Origin: Ilyomonas sp965219515
GTDB lineage: Bacteria > Bacteroidota > Bacteroidia > Chitinophagales > Chitinophagaceae
Reading direction: 5' to 3'
NCBI GenBank assembly: GCA_965219515.1
Contig: OZ244776.1
Span: 1,922,001-1,986,000 of the forward strand
DNA length: 64,000 nucleotides
In this document: piece by piece, positions 15,413-24,800 of the stretch
How the letters are laid out: every line of letters begins with the position of its first letter
How positions within the stretch are numbered: the stretch's first letter is position 1
Made by a program: the position numbers and the translations under genes
The notes under the pieces: generated by a model
Seen by the model: the letters and a program-made list of their open reading frames with translations, nothing else
Database searches by the model: none
What the model was told of the DNA's origin: nothing

Positions 15413-17668
15413 TTACAGATTTTTATTCAGCCTTTTAAATGTTTTCGGAAACGTTTGCTTTAGTTTGCTTATCACTTTTGTAACCAACTGCGGCGATGAT
15501 GAAATTTCTTTCAGAAATCGCCGTACATCCGGCACATCATTTAAAAAATATCTGGCCGCCGACATATTGCTGCCAACTTTTATGGTATAAGCTTTATCGG
15601 CAAGTGCTACAAACATATCTTCATCCGTTGTATCATCGCCAACGGCAAGCGCAAAGTCGTAGTCTTTTTGACTGATATGATGCATGGCAGATTTGCCTTT
15701 ATTTGCCTCAACACTTTTTATTTCCACCACTTTATTACCACGTAGCATTTGCAAGCCAAAATCGGCAACAATGTAACGCAATGTGTTTATCAGTTCGGCA
15801 GACCTTGTTTCTCCCAAATCATTTTCGGCTTTGCGAAAATGCCATACAAGAGAATATGTTTTTTCCTCGGTAAAAGCGCCGGGCGTACGTTCCGAATAGG
15901 TATCAAGCACGGGCGCAATGTCTTTTTTCCATTCTGCTGATAGTCCTTTTATCTGTTCCCAGGGCATATTTTTTTCTTTATACCAAACGCCGTGTTCGCC
16001 CACAAGATGAACGGGCATATCGCCAAACCAGTTTCCCAGCATTTCGTGAGAGCGGCCGCTTATAATTACCACATCATTCTTTTCATCGCTGCTTAAATGA
16101 TTTAGTAAGGAATACAATTCTTTATCAGGATTGGCATGCGAAGGCACATCTGCAAAGCTTGTTAACGTACCGTCGTAATCTAATAGCAACAAGCGTTTGC
16201 CGGCTTTTTCATATTTGTTCCTGATAAACTCCTCAAGTCTGCCGCTCAGATATTTCGTTTGCAAATCCTGTTGTCTCTGCTTGGTTTTTTTTAAATTTTC
16301 CATAAATGTATTTACCCAGTTGTTTACATTGTAACGATGCACGAGATCGCGCATGATTTTCATTCTTCTGCCCTGTTCTTCGCGCGGCATAGCCAAAGCC
16401 GATACAATACTGTGGCTCATTTGTTCCACATTGTTCGGATTTACAATCAAACTGTCAATCAGCTCTTTGGATGCGCCTGCCATTTCGCTTAATATCAGCA
16501 CACCGTCATTGTTTCTGCGGCTGGCGATATATTCTTTACAAACAAGGTTCATTCCATCCCGCATGGGAGTTACCAGGCACACTTCCGCATACTGAAATAA
16601 GGCGGATAATTCTTCGATAACAAAAGAGCGGTAAAAATAATGAATGGGCTGCCAGGTATTGTTGCGATACCGCGCATTTATGTTGCCCACAAGCTTGTCA
16701 ATTTCATCGCGCAGGTCTCTGTATTGCGGTACTTTATCTCTCGACGGCACCACAATCATATAAAGAGAAACCATTTGCAAATAACCGGGATTATCCTGTA
16801 AAAAAATATCAAATGCCTGCAATCTTTGCAAAATACCTTTGGTATAATCAAGCCGGTCAATAGAAAGTATAATTCGCTGGTTGGCAAACGTTTCCTGCAA
16901 CTGAATGAGATTTTGCTTAACCATTTCGTCATCAATCAATCTGTCAAACTTGGCATCATCAATGCCCATCGGAAATGCTTCGGCAACAATTGACCTGTTG
17001 TTATAATTCAGCACATTGGCCGAATAAGGAATCTGCAAAATACGCGATACCGAAAACAGAAAATGATACGCATCATCGTAGGTGTGAAAACCCAGCAAAT
17101 CCGCTCCCAGCATACCGTTCAGCAATTCAGCGCGCCAGGGAATAACGCGAAATAATTCGTAAGACGGAAAGGGAATATGAAGAAAAAAGCCGATGGTAAG
17201 CTCAAAAACCTGATTGCGCAATAAGCTTGGCAACAGCAGAAGCTGATAGTCATGAATCCAGATAACATCGCCGGGCTGGGCAACCCGAATAACCGTTTCA
17301 CAAAATTTGCGGTTTACATCTCGATAATATTGCCAGTAGCTGTTTTCATAATTTGCATACGTTGACATATAATGAAAAACCGGCCACAGGATTTCATTGG
17401 AAAATCCTTCATAAAAATTAGATATTTCGTCAGCCGATAAAAAAACCGGAATCAGCTTTTCATTTTTTAACTCATCTCTTATTTCAGCTTCGTTTTCTTT
17501 GGGCACCTCAAGTCCCGGCCAGCCAATCCACACGCTCTTTTCGTCTTCAGAAAATATCGAGCTCAAGCCGGTTGCCAGCCCGCCTTCGGTGGTTTTAAAA
17601 TGATATGTGTTATCTTTTACAACAGCTTTAACGGGCAAACGGTTAGATACGATTATAGTTTTACTCAT
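15413..17668 (-). CDS. otsAB: Bifunctional trehalose-6-phosphate synthase/phosphatase
   Basis: A 751-residue fusion. Residues 1 to about 460 are a family 20 glycosyltransferase (OtsA), with NRLPV near the start, GGLATGL, the WIHDYQLLLLP segment, DRLDYTKGI and the sugar-nucleotide site region around MRDGMNLVCKEY. Residues from about 490 are a HAD phosphatase (OtsB) with LLDYDGTLTSF (nucleophile Asp) near 496 and VGDDTTDEDMF. The product joins UDP-glucose with glucose 6-phosphate and then removes the phosphate to give trehalose, a stress protectant. Fusion in this order is common in Bacteroidota. The Nudix gene lies 70 bases upstream on the same strand. Confidence 0.96.
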   Translation of the reverse strand: MSKTIIVSNRLPVKAVVKDNTYHFKTTEGGLATGLSSIFSEDEKSVWIGWPGLEVPKENEAEIRDELKNEKLIPVFLSADEISNFYEGFSNEILWPVFHYMSTYANYENSYWQYYRDVNRKFCETVIRVAQPGDVIWIHDYQLLLLPSLLRNQVFELTIGFFLHIPFPSYELFRVIPWRAELLNGMLGADLLGFHTYDDAYHFLFSVSRILQIPYSANVLNYNNRSIVAEAFPMGIDDAKFDRLIDDEMVKQNLIQLQETFANQRIILSIDRLDYTKGILQRLQAFDIFLQDNPGYLQMVSLYMIVVPSRDKVPQYRDLRDEIDKLVGNINARYRNNTWQPIHYFYRSFVIEELSALFQYAEVCLVTPMRDGMNLVCKEYIASRRNNDGVLILSEMAGASKELIDSLIVNPNNVEQMSHSIVSALAMPREEQGRRMKIMRDLVHRYNVNNWVNTFMENLKKTKQRQQDLQTKYLSGRLEEFIRNKYEKAGKRLLLLDYDGTLTSFADVPSHANPDKELYSLLNHLSSDEKNDVVIISGRSHEMLGNWFGDMPVHLVGEHGVWYKEKNMPWEQIKGLSAEWKKDIAPVLDTYSERTPGAFTEEKTYSLVWHFRKAENDLGETRSAELINTLRYIVADFGLQMLRGNKVVEIKSVEANKGKSAMHHISQKDYDFALAVGDDTTDEDMFVALADKAYTIKVGSNMSAARYFLNDVPDVRRFLKEISSSPQLVTKVISKLKQTFPKTFKRLNKNL

Positions 17669-17738
17669 GCCTTTCTCTTTTTTGTTTTACATACAGGAAG
17701 CGCTGAGTGTCTGCAAATATGATTCCGCGAAGAATGTG

Positions 17739-18164
17739 CTATGCCTTTTCGATAGAAAGAAATTTTTGTATCACCTGAATAATGTTCTTGTGCATGTTAT
17801 TCATATAATTGATTAGCTCTTCAGGCTTTACCCAGATTATTTCTTCGATGTCTTCTTCAGTTTGTGGCACAAGCGTTTGATTGCCGCAGATGCGCATGGC
17901 ATACCAGTGTGTTTCTTTCAGTATTTCTTTTTTTGTCCACTTATCAAAATAACCGTGGTACGTAGTATATATAAATTTACCCCGTTCAACCTTTTGCAAA
18001 CCTGTCTCTTCTTCTACCTCGCGTACGGCGCACTGTTCAATGGTTTCGCCTTTATCTAATTTGCCTTTCGGCATATCCCAAACGCCTCGCCGGAAGATAA
18101 GCAAAATTTCTTCATAATCGTTCTGAACAAGACCTCCGCCGGCTATTACTGTTTTTTTTGCCAT
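17739..18164 (-). CDS. NUDIX hydrolase
   Basis: A 141-residue Nudix protein. The Nudix box is complete: GKLDKGETIEQCAVREVEEE, then TGL, near residues 36-58, with the Glu pair that binds metal. It resembles the MutT/diadenosine-polyphosphate type, but the substrate cannot be fixed. The start is set at ATG 18164 (MAKKTV); a GTG two codons upstream would overlap the promoter element. The promoter lies so close that the message should have no leader. It sits upstream of the trehalose gene on the same strand. Confidence 0.92.
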   Translation of the reverse strand: MAKKTVIAGGGLVQNDYEEILLIFRRGVWDMPKGKLDKGETIEQCAVREVEEETGLQKVERGKFIYTTYHGYFDKWTKKEILKETHWYAMRICGNQTLVPQTEEDIEEIIWVKPEELINYMNNMHKNIIQVIQKFLSIEKA

Positions 18165-18169
18165 GCGCA

Positions 18170-18199
18170 CAAAAGTAAAACAATATAGCTGCCATCAAA
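18170..18199 (-). promoter_or_regulatory. Promoter of the Nudix gene, predicting a leaderless message
   Basis: On the minus strand TTTG (18196-18199), 18 bases, then TACTTTTG (18170-18177). Only five bases separate the -7 element from the ATG at 18164, so transcription should begin at or next to the start codon. Confidence 0.7.
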
Positions 18200-18378
18200 A
18201 TCATCGCGCTTATATTCGCAGCAATAACAAAGAGTTACTCGCGAAAAAAATATAAATCATACATACAACTTATGCGTTTACTGGTTGTCTTACCCGACAA
18301 TTATCAGAATAGCCTGTTTTGATTTTCTTTATAAAACAATGTAAATAACAGAAGTTTTTAAAAGCCCGAATAAATATA

Positions 18379-19020
18379 ATGTTGGCAAACGAAAAAGCAG
18401 TAGCTGAAAAATTATTACAAATTGGAGCCGTAAAGCTAAGTCCGCAACAGCCTTTTACCTGGGCAAGCGGCTGGAAAAGCCCTATCTATTGCGATAACCG
18501 CAAAGTGCTTTCCTTTCCTTACATACGCGATTTTATAAAAAGCGAATTGTGTAATGTTATTTTTGAAACATTTGCCGATGCAGCATTGCTGGCCGGCGTG
18601 GCAACGGCGGGCATTGCCTGGGGTGCAATGGCTGCCGATCAACTGAAATTGCCTTATATTTACGTTCGCCCCAAACCAAAAGAACACGGTTTGGGAAACC
18701 AGGTGGAAGGATATTTTGAGGCTAAGCAAAAAGTAGTAATTGTTGAAGATTTAATATCAACGGGCAAAAGCAGCCTGCAGGTTGCGGAGGTATTACAAAA
18801 AGCGGGATTGGAAGTTGTTGGCATGGTTTCTATTTTTACGTATAGTTTTTCGGTTGCAGAAAAATCATTTGCTGATGCCAGTGTGAAGCTGGTTTCCCTT
18901 ACAAATTATCCGTCGCTGATACAGCTTGCCTTGGAGAAAAATATAATTGCACCAGATATGGAAGACATTCTGTTGCAATGGAGAAAAAACCCATCGGACT
19001 GGAATGGCTCCGCTTCTTAA
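18379..19020 (+). CDS. pyrE: Orotate phosphoribosyltransferase
   Basis: A 213-residue PyrE, which joins orotate and PRPP to give orotidine 5'-phosphate in pyrimidine synthesis. The PRPP-binding motif is VVIVEDLISTGKSSLQ near residues 120-134, preceded by YIYVRPKPKEHGLGNQVEG, the flexible loop with catalytic Lys. The N-terminus has the family's PFTWASGWKSPIYCDNR segment. Length is normal. It stands alone among pyrimidine genes here and is followed by an exported HMA-like protein gene 56 bases later. Confidence 0.97.
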   Translation: MLANEKAVAEKLLQIGAVKLSPQQPFTWASGWKSPIYCDNRKVLSFPYIRDFIKSELCNVIFETFADAALLAGVATAGIAWGAMAADQLKLPYIYVRPKPKEHGLGNQVEGYFEAKQKVVIVEDLISTGKSSLQVAEVLQKAGLEVVGMVSIFTYSFSVAEKSFADASVKLVSLTNYPSLIQLALEKNIIAPDMEDILLQWRKNPSDWNGSAS

Positions 19021-19076
19021 AGAAAGAATAATTTTACAGTGAAACATGTTTACCAATTAATTCGTTAATAATAAGT

Positions 19077-19532
19077 ATGAAAAAAATAATAGTCGCCGTT
19101 TTATTATTCGGCACCATGCAAACAGCATCAGCACAGGTAATGCAGGCAAAAGCGCAATGGACAACCTTATCGGTTCCGCAACTGAAATGCTGGGAATGCA
19201 AAGACCGTCTTGATAAATATTTGTTGCGCGAAAAAGGACCAACTGACGACGCAGGCATCATCAAATGGAACATCAACATGACAAGCGGAACCATTCGCGT
19301 TCAATATGTTCCCGACAGAATAACGCTTGATTATATTAAAACTGCAATCAACAATGCTGGTTTTGATGTGGATAGCGCCAAAGCAACGCCGGACAGTTAC
19401 AACAAACTACCACCCATTTGCAAACGCGCCGCGGAAGGCGGCGGGCAACAGAAGGGTCAGGCGCCCTGTAAGCTTCCGCCAAACGAAAGAAGCGTGGTGA
19501 TAACGCCGAAGGATAATAAAGACATTCGTTAA
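19077..19532 (+). CDS. Exported heavy-metal-associated (HMA) domain-like protein
   Basis: A 151-residue protein with a signal peptide (MKKIIVAVLLFGTMQTASAQ, cut near residue 20). Residues 30-100 look like an HMA ferredoxin-like fold: LKCWECKDRLDKYL supplies a CxxC motif, and the later ITLDYIKTAINNAGFDVD segment matches the final helix and strand. The usual M-x-C-x-x-C is changed to K-C-W-E-C. A Gly/Lys/Pro-rich tail has two more Cys (PPICKR and APCKLPP). It may bind a metal in the periplasm; this is inferred from the fold only. Confidence 0.75.
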   Translation: MKKIIVAVLLFGTMQTASAQVMQAKAQWTTLSVPQLKCWECKDRLDKYLLREKGPTDDAGIIKWNINMTSGTIRVQYVPDRITLDYIKTAINNAGFDVDSAKATPDSYNKLPPICKRAAEGGGQQKGQAPCKLPPNERSVVITPKDNKDIR

Positions 19533-19550
19533 TTTGTAAATATTATACAT

Positions 19551-19624
19551 CGGGATGTAGCGCAGCCCGGTAGCGCGCTTCGTTCGGGACGAAGAGGCCG
19601 CTGGTTCGAATCCAGTCATCCCGA
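19551..19624 (+). tRNA. tRNA-Pro (anticodon CGG)
   Basis: A 74-base tRNA with acceptor arms CGGGATG and CATCCCG and discriminator A. The anticodon stem CTTCG/CGAAG holds the loop TTCGGGA, giving CGG. The T arm contains GGTTCGAATCC. CCA is not encoded. Confidence 0.97.
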
Positions 19625-19656
19625 CAAACATCATTTGTTTTCAACTGGCAGAAAAC

Positions 19657-19683
19657 TGTCCGGACATATTCCGGACATTTTTT
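19657..19683 (+). terminator. Rho-independent terminator after tRNA-Pro
   Basis: An 8-pair stem TGTCCGGA/TCCGGACA with a 5-base loop is followed by six T. It ends the tRNA-Pro transcript 32 bases after the gene. Confidence 0.88.
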
Positions 19684-19980
19684 ATATATCAAACCTGAAA
19701 AGGAAGTTCGCTGAAACAAAATTCGATTGCACTAAAAGCAACAATGAAATTATCGCCGGACTATTTTTTAATAACGAAAAAGTTTTTTTTAAAACTAAGA
19801 ATTTGATTTAATTTTTGAATACCGGTGCTCATCTCAATGTTTTCCATTCTTTCTGTACAAGAAAATTATGTTTTTGTCTGCAACTTATTTTCACTTTAGC
19901 CTATATAAATTTTAATTGAATGATAGTTTTGTTTAATTGCCTCAATAGTTCGCGTGAGACTGCCAGATATATCAGGATGG
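19684..19980. other. Gap with no intact gene
   Basis: This AT-rich stretch between the tRNA-Pro terminator and the metallo-beta-lactamase-fold gene contains only the decayed acetyltransferase fragment described at 19815-19855. I see no promoter, hairpin or open frame that I would support in the remainder. Confidence 0.6.
19815..19855 (-). pseudogene. Decayed 3' fragment of a GNAT acetyltransferase gene
   Basis: Bases 19820-19852 match 31 of 33 bases of the 3' end of the intact acetyltransferase gene (20811-20843), in the same orientation. Read in that frame the fragment gives RKNGKH, a stop where the intact copy has Trp, then DEHRY and a one-base deletion. It is a non-functional remnant of a second copy. 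The two direct copies flank the metallo-beta-lactamase-fold gene. Confidence 0.75.
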
Positions 19981-20700
19981 TTATGTTATTGCTTTTATGC
20001 CACTGCTATTGGCATTCGTAAACCTCTCCCTTATTTTTTTATTTGCAGCATTTTTTAAAAGTCTGCCATGACCAAACAAAGCTTTATCATAATCGAAGGC
20101 TGCGGCTTTCAAAAGGCTTTTAATACTTAAGTCAGTGTCTTCATTTATCGTACTTATTCCGAGCCCGGCAGCGTTTGCACATATATCACCGGCAATCAAC
20201 AACCCTTGATTTTTAACCAAAAGAGCAATATGTCCTGCACAATGCCCGGGTGTGTGTATAACCTCAATACCGCCGGCAACAGGTATAATATCCTGATCTT
20301 TTAAAAGCTCATCTGCTTTTAAGGGTTCAATTGTATCAGTTACTTTTTTGATAAATAAATTATAAATAATAAGGTTCATAAAGCCCGGAGAAAGATACAT
20401 TGGCTTGCGTATGCCTTTTCCTTTTTCAATGAGTAATGCATCTTCAAAATGTGCAAAGACAGGAATATTCAATCTCTTCTTTATTTCTGCAGCGCTGCCT
20501 GAATGATCGGGATGACAATGCGTTAAAATAATTCGCTTTATATCATGCGGCTCTTTGCCGCCTTTTTTTATAGCTGCAAATATTTTATCTGCGCTGTCTG
20601 GGTTACCTGTATCAATAAGCGTTAAACCATTATCCTCAATAATGAAAGTGTTTACGGCTCCTAAACTGATTTGATAAACATTGCTGGTTATTTGTTGCAT
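19981..20700 (-). CDS. MBL fold metallo-hydrolase
   Basis: A 239-residue metallo-beta-lactamase-fold protein. The metal-binding motif is LTHCHPDHSGSA near residues 60-71, followed by HTPGHCAGH near 151, the bridging Asp in LIAGDICAN and a final His in LFGHGRLL. It has no signal peptide, so it is a cytoplasmic hydrolase of glyoxalase II or lactonase type rather than a periplasmic beta-lactamase. The substrate is unknown. The gene lies between the intact acetyltransferase gene and a decayed copy of that gene's tail. Confidence 0.92.
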   Translation of the reverse strand: MQQITSNVYQISLGAVNTFIIEDNGLTLIDTGNPDSADKIFAAIKKGGKEPHDIKRIILTHCHPDHSGSAAEIKKRLNIPVFAHFEDALLIEKGKGIRKPMYLSPGFMNLIIYNLFIKKVTDTIEPLKADELLKDQDIIPVAGGIEVIHTPGHCAGHIALLVKNQGLLIAGDICANAAGLGISTINEDTDLSIKSLLKAAAFDYDKALFGHGRLLKNAANKKIRERFTNANSSGIKAIT

Positions 20701-20783
20701 AAAATTATTTTGTAGCGAAATTATTCAGCATTGAATTTATCATATTTGCACAAACCATAGCTTTAATAAATCGTAATACCATT

Positions 20784-21305
20784 TTATAAATCAGCAAGGT
20801 TTAGTTTGAAATACCGGTGCTCATCCCAATATTTTCCATTCTTAAAAATTGATTTTTTGAAGATGCCATCTTTTACATAGCCATTCTTTTCAAGCACTTT
20901 CATCGAAGCGGTATTATATTCAAAAATGCCTGTATGAATTCGTATAAAACTCAGCTCATCAAATCCATAATCGGTAATCAATTTAACTGCTGTTGTTGCG
21001 ATGCCTTTGTTCCAGAAAGGTTCACCAAGCCAGTAACCAATTTCTGCTGTTTTCCGATACACATCTTTTTGAGGCACCAAACCAATCATGCCACTGAATG
21101 CGCCTTTGTACTCTATCGCAAAACTTACCTGCGGATTCTCTTTCTTTATTAAGTTGATAAAGAAAAAAGCATCATCAATTGTATAAGGATGTGGTAACAT
21201 ATCGCGTACATTATCCCAAATTTTTCTATTGTTGGCTAACTGCGCTAATGCAGGCGCATCTTCATCTGTGAGCGAGCGGAGTATTATGTTTTCGTGTTGC
21301 AGCAT
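20784..21305 (-). CDS. GNAT family N-acetyltransferase (RimJ/RimL-like)
   Basis: A 173-residue GNAT protein. The N-terminus ENIILRSLTDEDAPALAQL and the middle IGYWLGEPFWNKGIATTAVK, the acetyl-CoA-binding region, are typical of the RimJ/RimL group, as is FEYNTASMKVLEKNGY near the end. The start is placed at MLQHEN (21305), which matches the family; an in-frame start at 21368 would add 21 residues that look non-homologous. Members acetylate protein N-termini, small amines or antibiotics, and the target here is not known. A short decayed copy of its 3' end lies about 1 kb away. Confidence 0.9.
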   Translation of the reverse strand: MLQHENIILRSLTDEDAPALAQLANNRKIWDNVRDMLPHPYTIDDAFFFINLIKKENPQVSFAIEYKGAFSGMIGLVPQKDVYRKTAEIGYWLGEPFWNKGIATTAVKLITDYGFDELSFIRIHTGIFEYNTASMKVLEKNGYVKDGIFKKSIFKNGKYWDEHRYFKLNLADL

Positions 21306-21387
21306 AGAAGATGTATAAGAAAAAGCTATAGTGAGCAAATACATTTTAAAATTATATAGTGATGTCATTGTTCCTTCTGAAAGTTAC

Positions 21388-21786
21388 TCAAAAACTCTTG
21401 TTGTACAATAGTTTTCTGCTCTGATACCATTTTCCTTTTTTATTAATAAGCTGATGAACAATCGTTCGCCGTACATATAAAATACCGGCATCTTTTATCG
21501 TTAGTTTTTTTACGAAAGATAAAGTAGCAACCTCGCAGGAGTAAGTAAAGATGTTACCCTTCGGAGCTACACTTTCCACATGAGAAGGTGCAAGATCTGT
21601 TAAGCCATGAATTTCTTCCAGCTTATTATTTAATGAACCACACGGCGTTTCGTTTATAAAACCTTCCGAGAAATGAGCTGCAAAATCTGCATAAATAAAA
21701 ACATCTTCGCTGTCTGATGCAGCAATTTCATTGAATGATTTATATTGATTCACGGCAAAGCGCCATTGGTTTATGAACATCTTCAT
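21388..21786 (-). CDS. Small protein of unknown family
   Basis: A 132-residue protein with no signal peptide or membrane segment. It has mixed helix and strand, with VFIYADFAAHFSEGF near 30-44 and a basic C-terminus ending RKLLYNKSF. The layout is faintly like NTF2/SnoaL-type folds, but I would not assign it. It lies 110 bases downstream of the first giant gene and 19 bases or more before the acetyltransferase gene on the same strand, so co-transcription in either direction is possible. Confidence 0.65.
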   Translation of the reverse strand: MKMFINQWRFAVNQYKSFNEIAASDSEDVFIYADFAAHFSEGFINETPCGSLNNKLEEIHGLTDLAPSHVESVAPKGNIFTYSCEVATLSFVKKLTIKDAGILYVRRTIVHQLINKKGKWYQSRKLLYNKSF

Positions 21787-21896
21787 CTTATCAATACCAC
21801 GGGCAGGCGGCGTGCTTAGGGTTCAAATGGTTCCTATGAAAAGTCATGCTGTTACAGCAACCAGTTAAATAGAAAATTTGCCAAGCATATTTATGT

Positions 21897-24800
21897 TTAT
21901 ACCGGACAACTATCTGCGATTTTATACAGCCTTGAGGTTCTTAAAATACGCGTATTTTCAAGATCAATGAAGTTGTTTATGGAAATATCTCCCCGGTTGC
22001 TATCAGGCATTATTTCGATCGCTAATACGCTAAGCGGGGCATTTATGTCCATGCCTTTACGCAGAAGTTTGGTTCGTATGTCTTTTAACGCCCACGATGT
22101 TAACCCGATCGGTTTATCAATGTTATTATTACGCTGCGGTTTTTGTAAAGACACCTGATCTATGAGAACATTCCGGTATTGTTTTCCATCCGCCTGCAAT
22201 ACCTGCGCATACAACAACGCATAAATATTGGTTCTCGGAAAAACCGGAGTGCAATTGTTGCCATTAAAAAATGATTCTGCAAACACTGCGCTCACGTCAA
22301 TTGTATCAGAATTTCTAAGTGTGCTTAATCTAAGTCTGGGTGCAGGATGCTGTACGCCGGTAATTCGTAACGGACGACCGGGAAAAGCCTGCTCAAGTGA
22401 CCATTTTGTATGACCAACGCGGAATTCATACGTAAAAAATCCAAAAAGCTCAGGCGAATCTGCTGTTAATCCCTGTGGCAATGGCAACAAAAAATGACGA
22501 ATGCCTTTCCCTTCAGGATTTACATCTGCCGTAGCGCCAACCAGCGCCTGCATACTATTATGCCCGGCATTGTCCTGCACCTGGTTGGGACGTATAATTC
22601 TTATGATTTCCGGATCAAGATTAATAGCCGGCTCATCCATTTCATTTTGAACATCTACCTGGTAATCGGCAATTGCAGGGTCTGGTGCATAAGCAAGCAG
22701 TCTTACAAAATAAGCGTCATCAGCATTTTCAACCGGCTCTGCCAATTCTACCCACAGATATTTTATCTGTTCTGATGTTGCTGAATACTGATTGCTGAAT
22801 AATGTGGCTTCATCATCCGGAGCAGATAATGCTAATCCTACAGAAACTATTTCAGGCACCTGCGCTGGAGGATCAGTAATGGGTAATGTATTTGTGAGGT
22901 TGTATGGCTGTGTAGTGTAATCGTAAGCAGACGCATCAAAATTAATAGCGGCATTAAAGCGCGGAACTACGCGGTAACGAACATCAATTAGTTCGGGGAA
23001 TTTTGCCGGTTCCTGTAATGCACCTTTTGGTACTGTACCAGGCTTTGTAATTAATGCATCTATAAAAACCAACCGTGTTTTTAAGCGATCTGGCTCCGGC
23101 ATATTTTGCCAGTTCAATCCTTTGGTTAACCCAATAACGCCGATCTTTTCTTCATTGCCTTCTTCAAAATTTATTCCGTCGTCCCTTTTATATTTCCATT
23201 GACGAAATACTTCAAAGCTATCAGCCGCCAGCATATCCCAGCACCAATCTCTTTTGAGGTCGAGCTGAATAACGGAAATCCATTTTCCTGATAAATCATC
23301 TGTAGTAGCGAATGTGATAGAAGAATGATCCGGTGATAAAGTATGGCCGATTAAATTAGAACAGCCAAACTGAATCCTTTGATTTTCCCTGCCCATTACA
23401 GACAATCCGTTTTTATTAAAACCACTAACTGAAGCAAGGCGTTCTATGATGCTGACGTCTGCCTGGTTTTGTTCTCCTCTTGCAGCAGTGGCACGCCTTT
23501 CCTGCGGTGTTTTGGAAACTTCGGGGCGAAAGAAAATACTTAGTAAAGAATCTTCTGTTTTCTCCAGCAAAGGAGCAGCTTCCAGGCTTTCAATAGTTTG
23601 CGTTATTTCTCTTTTTACAGGTGTGCTGAAACGAAACTCTTCATGTCCGAAATAATCAGTTTTATCAGTACTGCAAAAAGATCTTATAGTAATGCGTATC
23701 TTTCTTGCCGTTGGCAATATAAGCGGCCCGCTTTCATTGCTTACATCATCTCCAAGACCAAGTTCATCCGGTTTATTTTCTTCATTAAAAAAAATAACCG
23801 GCACATCTCTAAATTCATATTGCAGATGCAGTATATGGTCAGCTTCATTTAATGATAAAGTGTAATCAGTAAAGCTGCGGAACGTTTCATACAACAATAC
23901 ATAAGGCTCTTTGGGCGTAACGGCCCGCAAAGTATTGTACGAAGCTTCTCTATCCATATCAAGCGTTGCCACTTCTACCACAATATGTATTTTATCTGCA
24001 TCAGGATCGGCTATGGAAACTTCTCTTGATGCTTGTTGAAACAAATTAAAATTATCAGGATCGTTTATTACATATTGATTATTTCCGTCTTCGTCAACAA
24101 CTATGCTGGCAAGTTGTGCAGATGCGGCATCTAACGCTTTCCTGTCTTCTTTTAATAAATCTATTGCCTTCTCTGTATCGTCTGCCGCGAATAAAATAGC
24201 AGGATAACCTAAGCGCGGCCGGATAATTTTTAACCCGCCATTTTCATTGGTAATTGCGGGTGGCGATGGCGCCACATTACGCGTAAATTTATGCTTGCCT
24301 ATTCCATTTTCACCGGCAATTAAAGCGTTGTCATTTACATTAGGTCCGCCGCCGGAAATATCAGAAAGCCTTACGCGAAAAGCATAGTGAGTGCCATAGG
24401 TAAGATCAACTTTTGTATCGGCAGGTTGCTGGTATAAAACCGGCGCATTTTTATCAGGATTTTTTTCTGCCTGATCTGTTTTATATGCAGCAAGGTTATT
24501 TATTTCTTCAGGTATAGGATCGGGCACAGCAAGTGAAGCGCCATTCCAGAACGCAAAAAAAGCCGGCAGCCATAAACGGTTTTCTCTATCATTGTTTCTT
24601 ACAGGAGAAACCTGTACGCCCGATTCGCCTTTATAATCTCCTAAAATTATTTCGGGGCTTAATTGTAACGTGTCTTTTGAGGTAATGGCAACCTGCGATT
24701 TCCAGTTTCCTTTTGTTTCATTTTCTGTTAAGCTGCTGTCGTTTGAATCAAAAGCCTGCTTGCTTATTTCAGCTACATCAACCCGATAACGGCTTACTGC

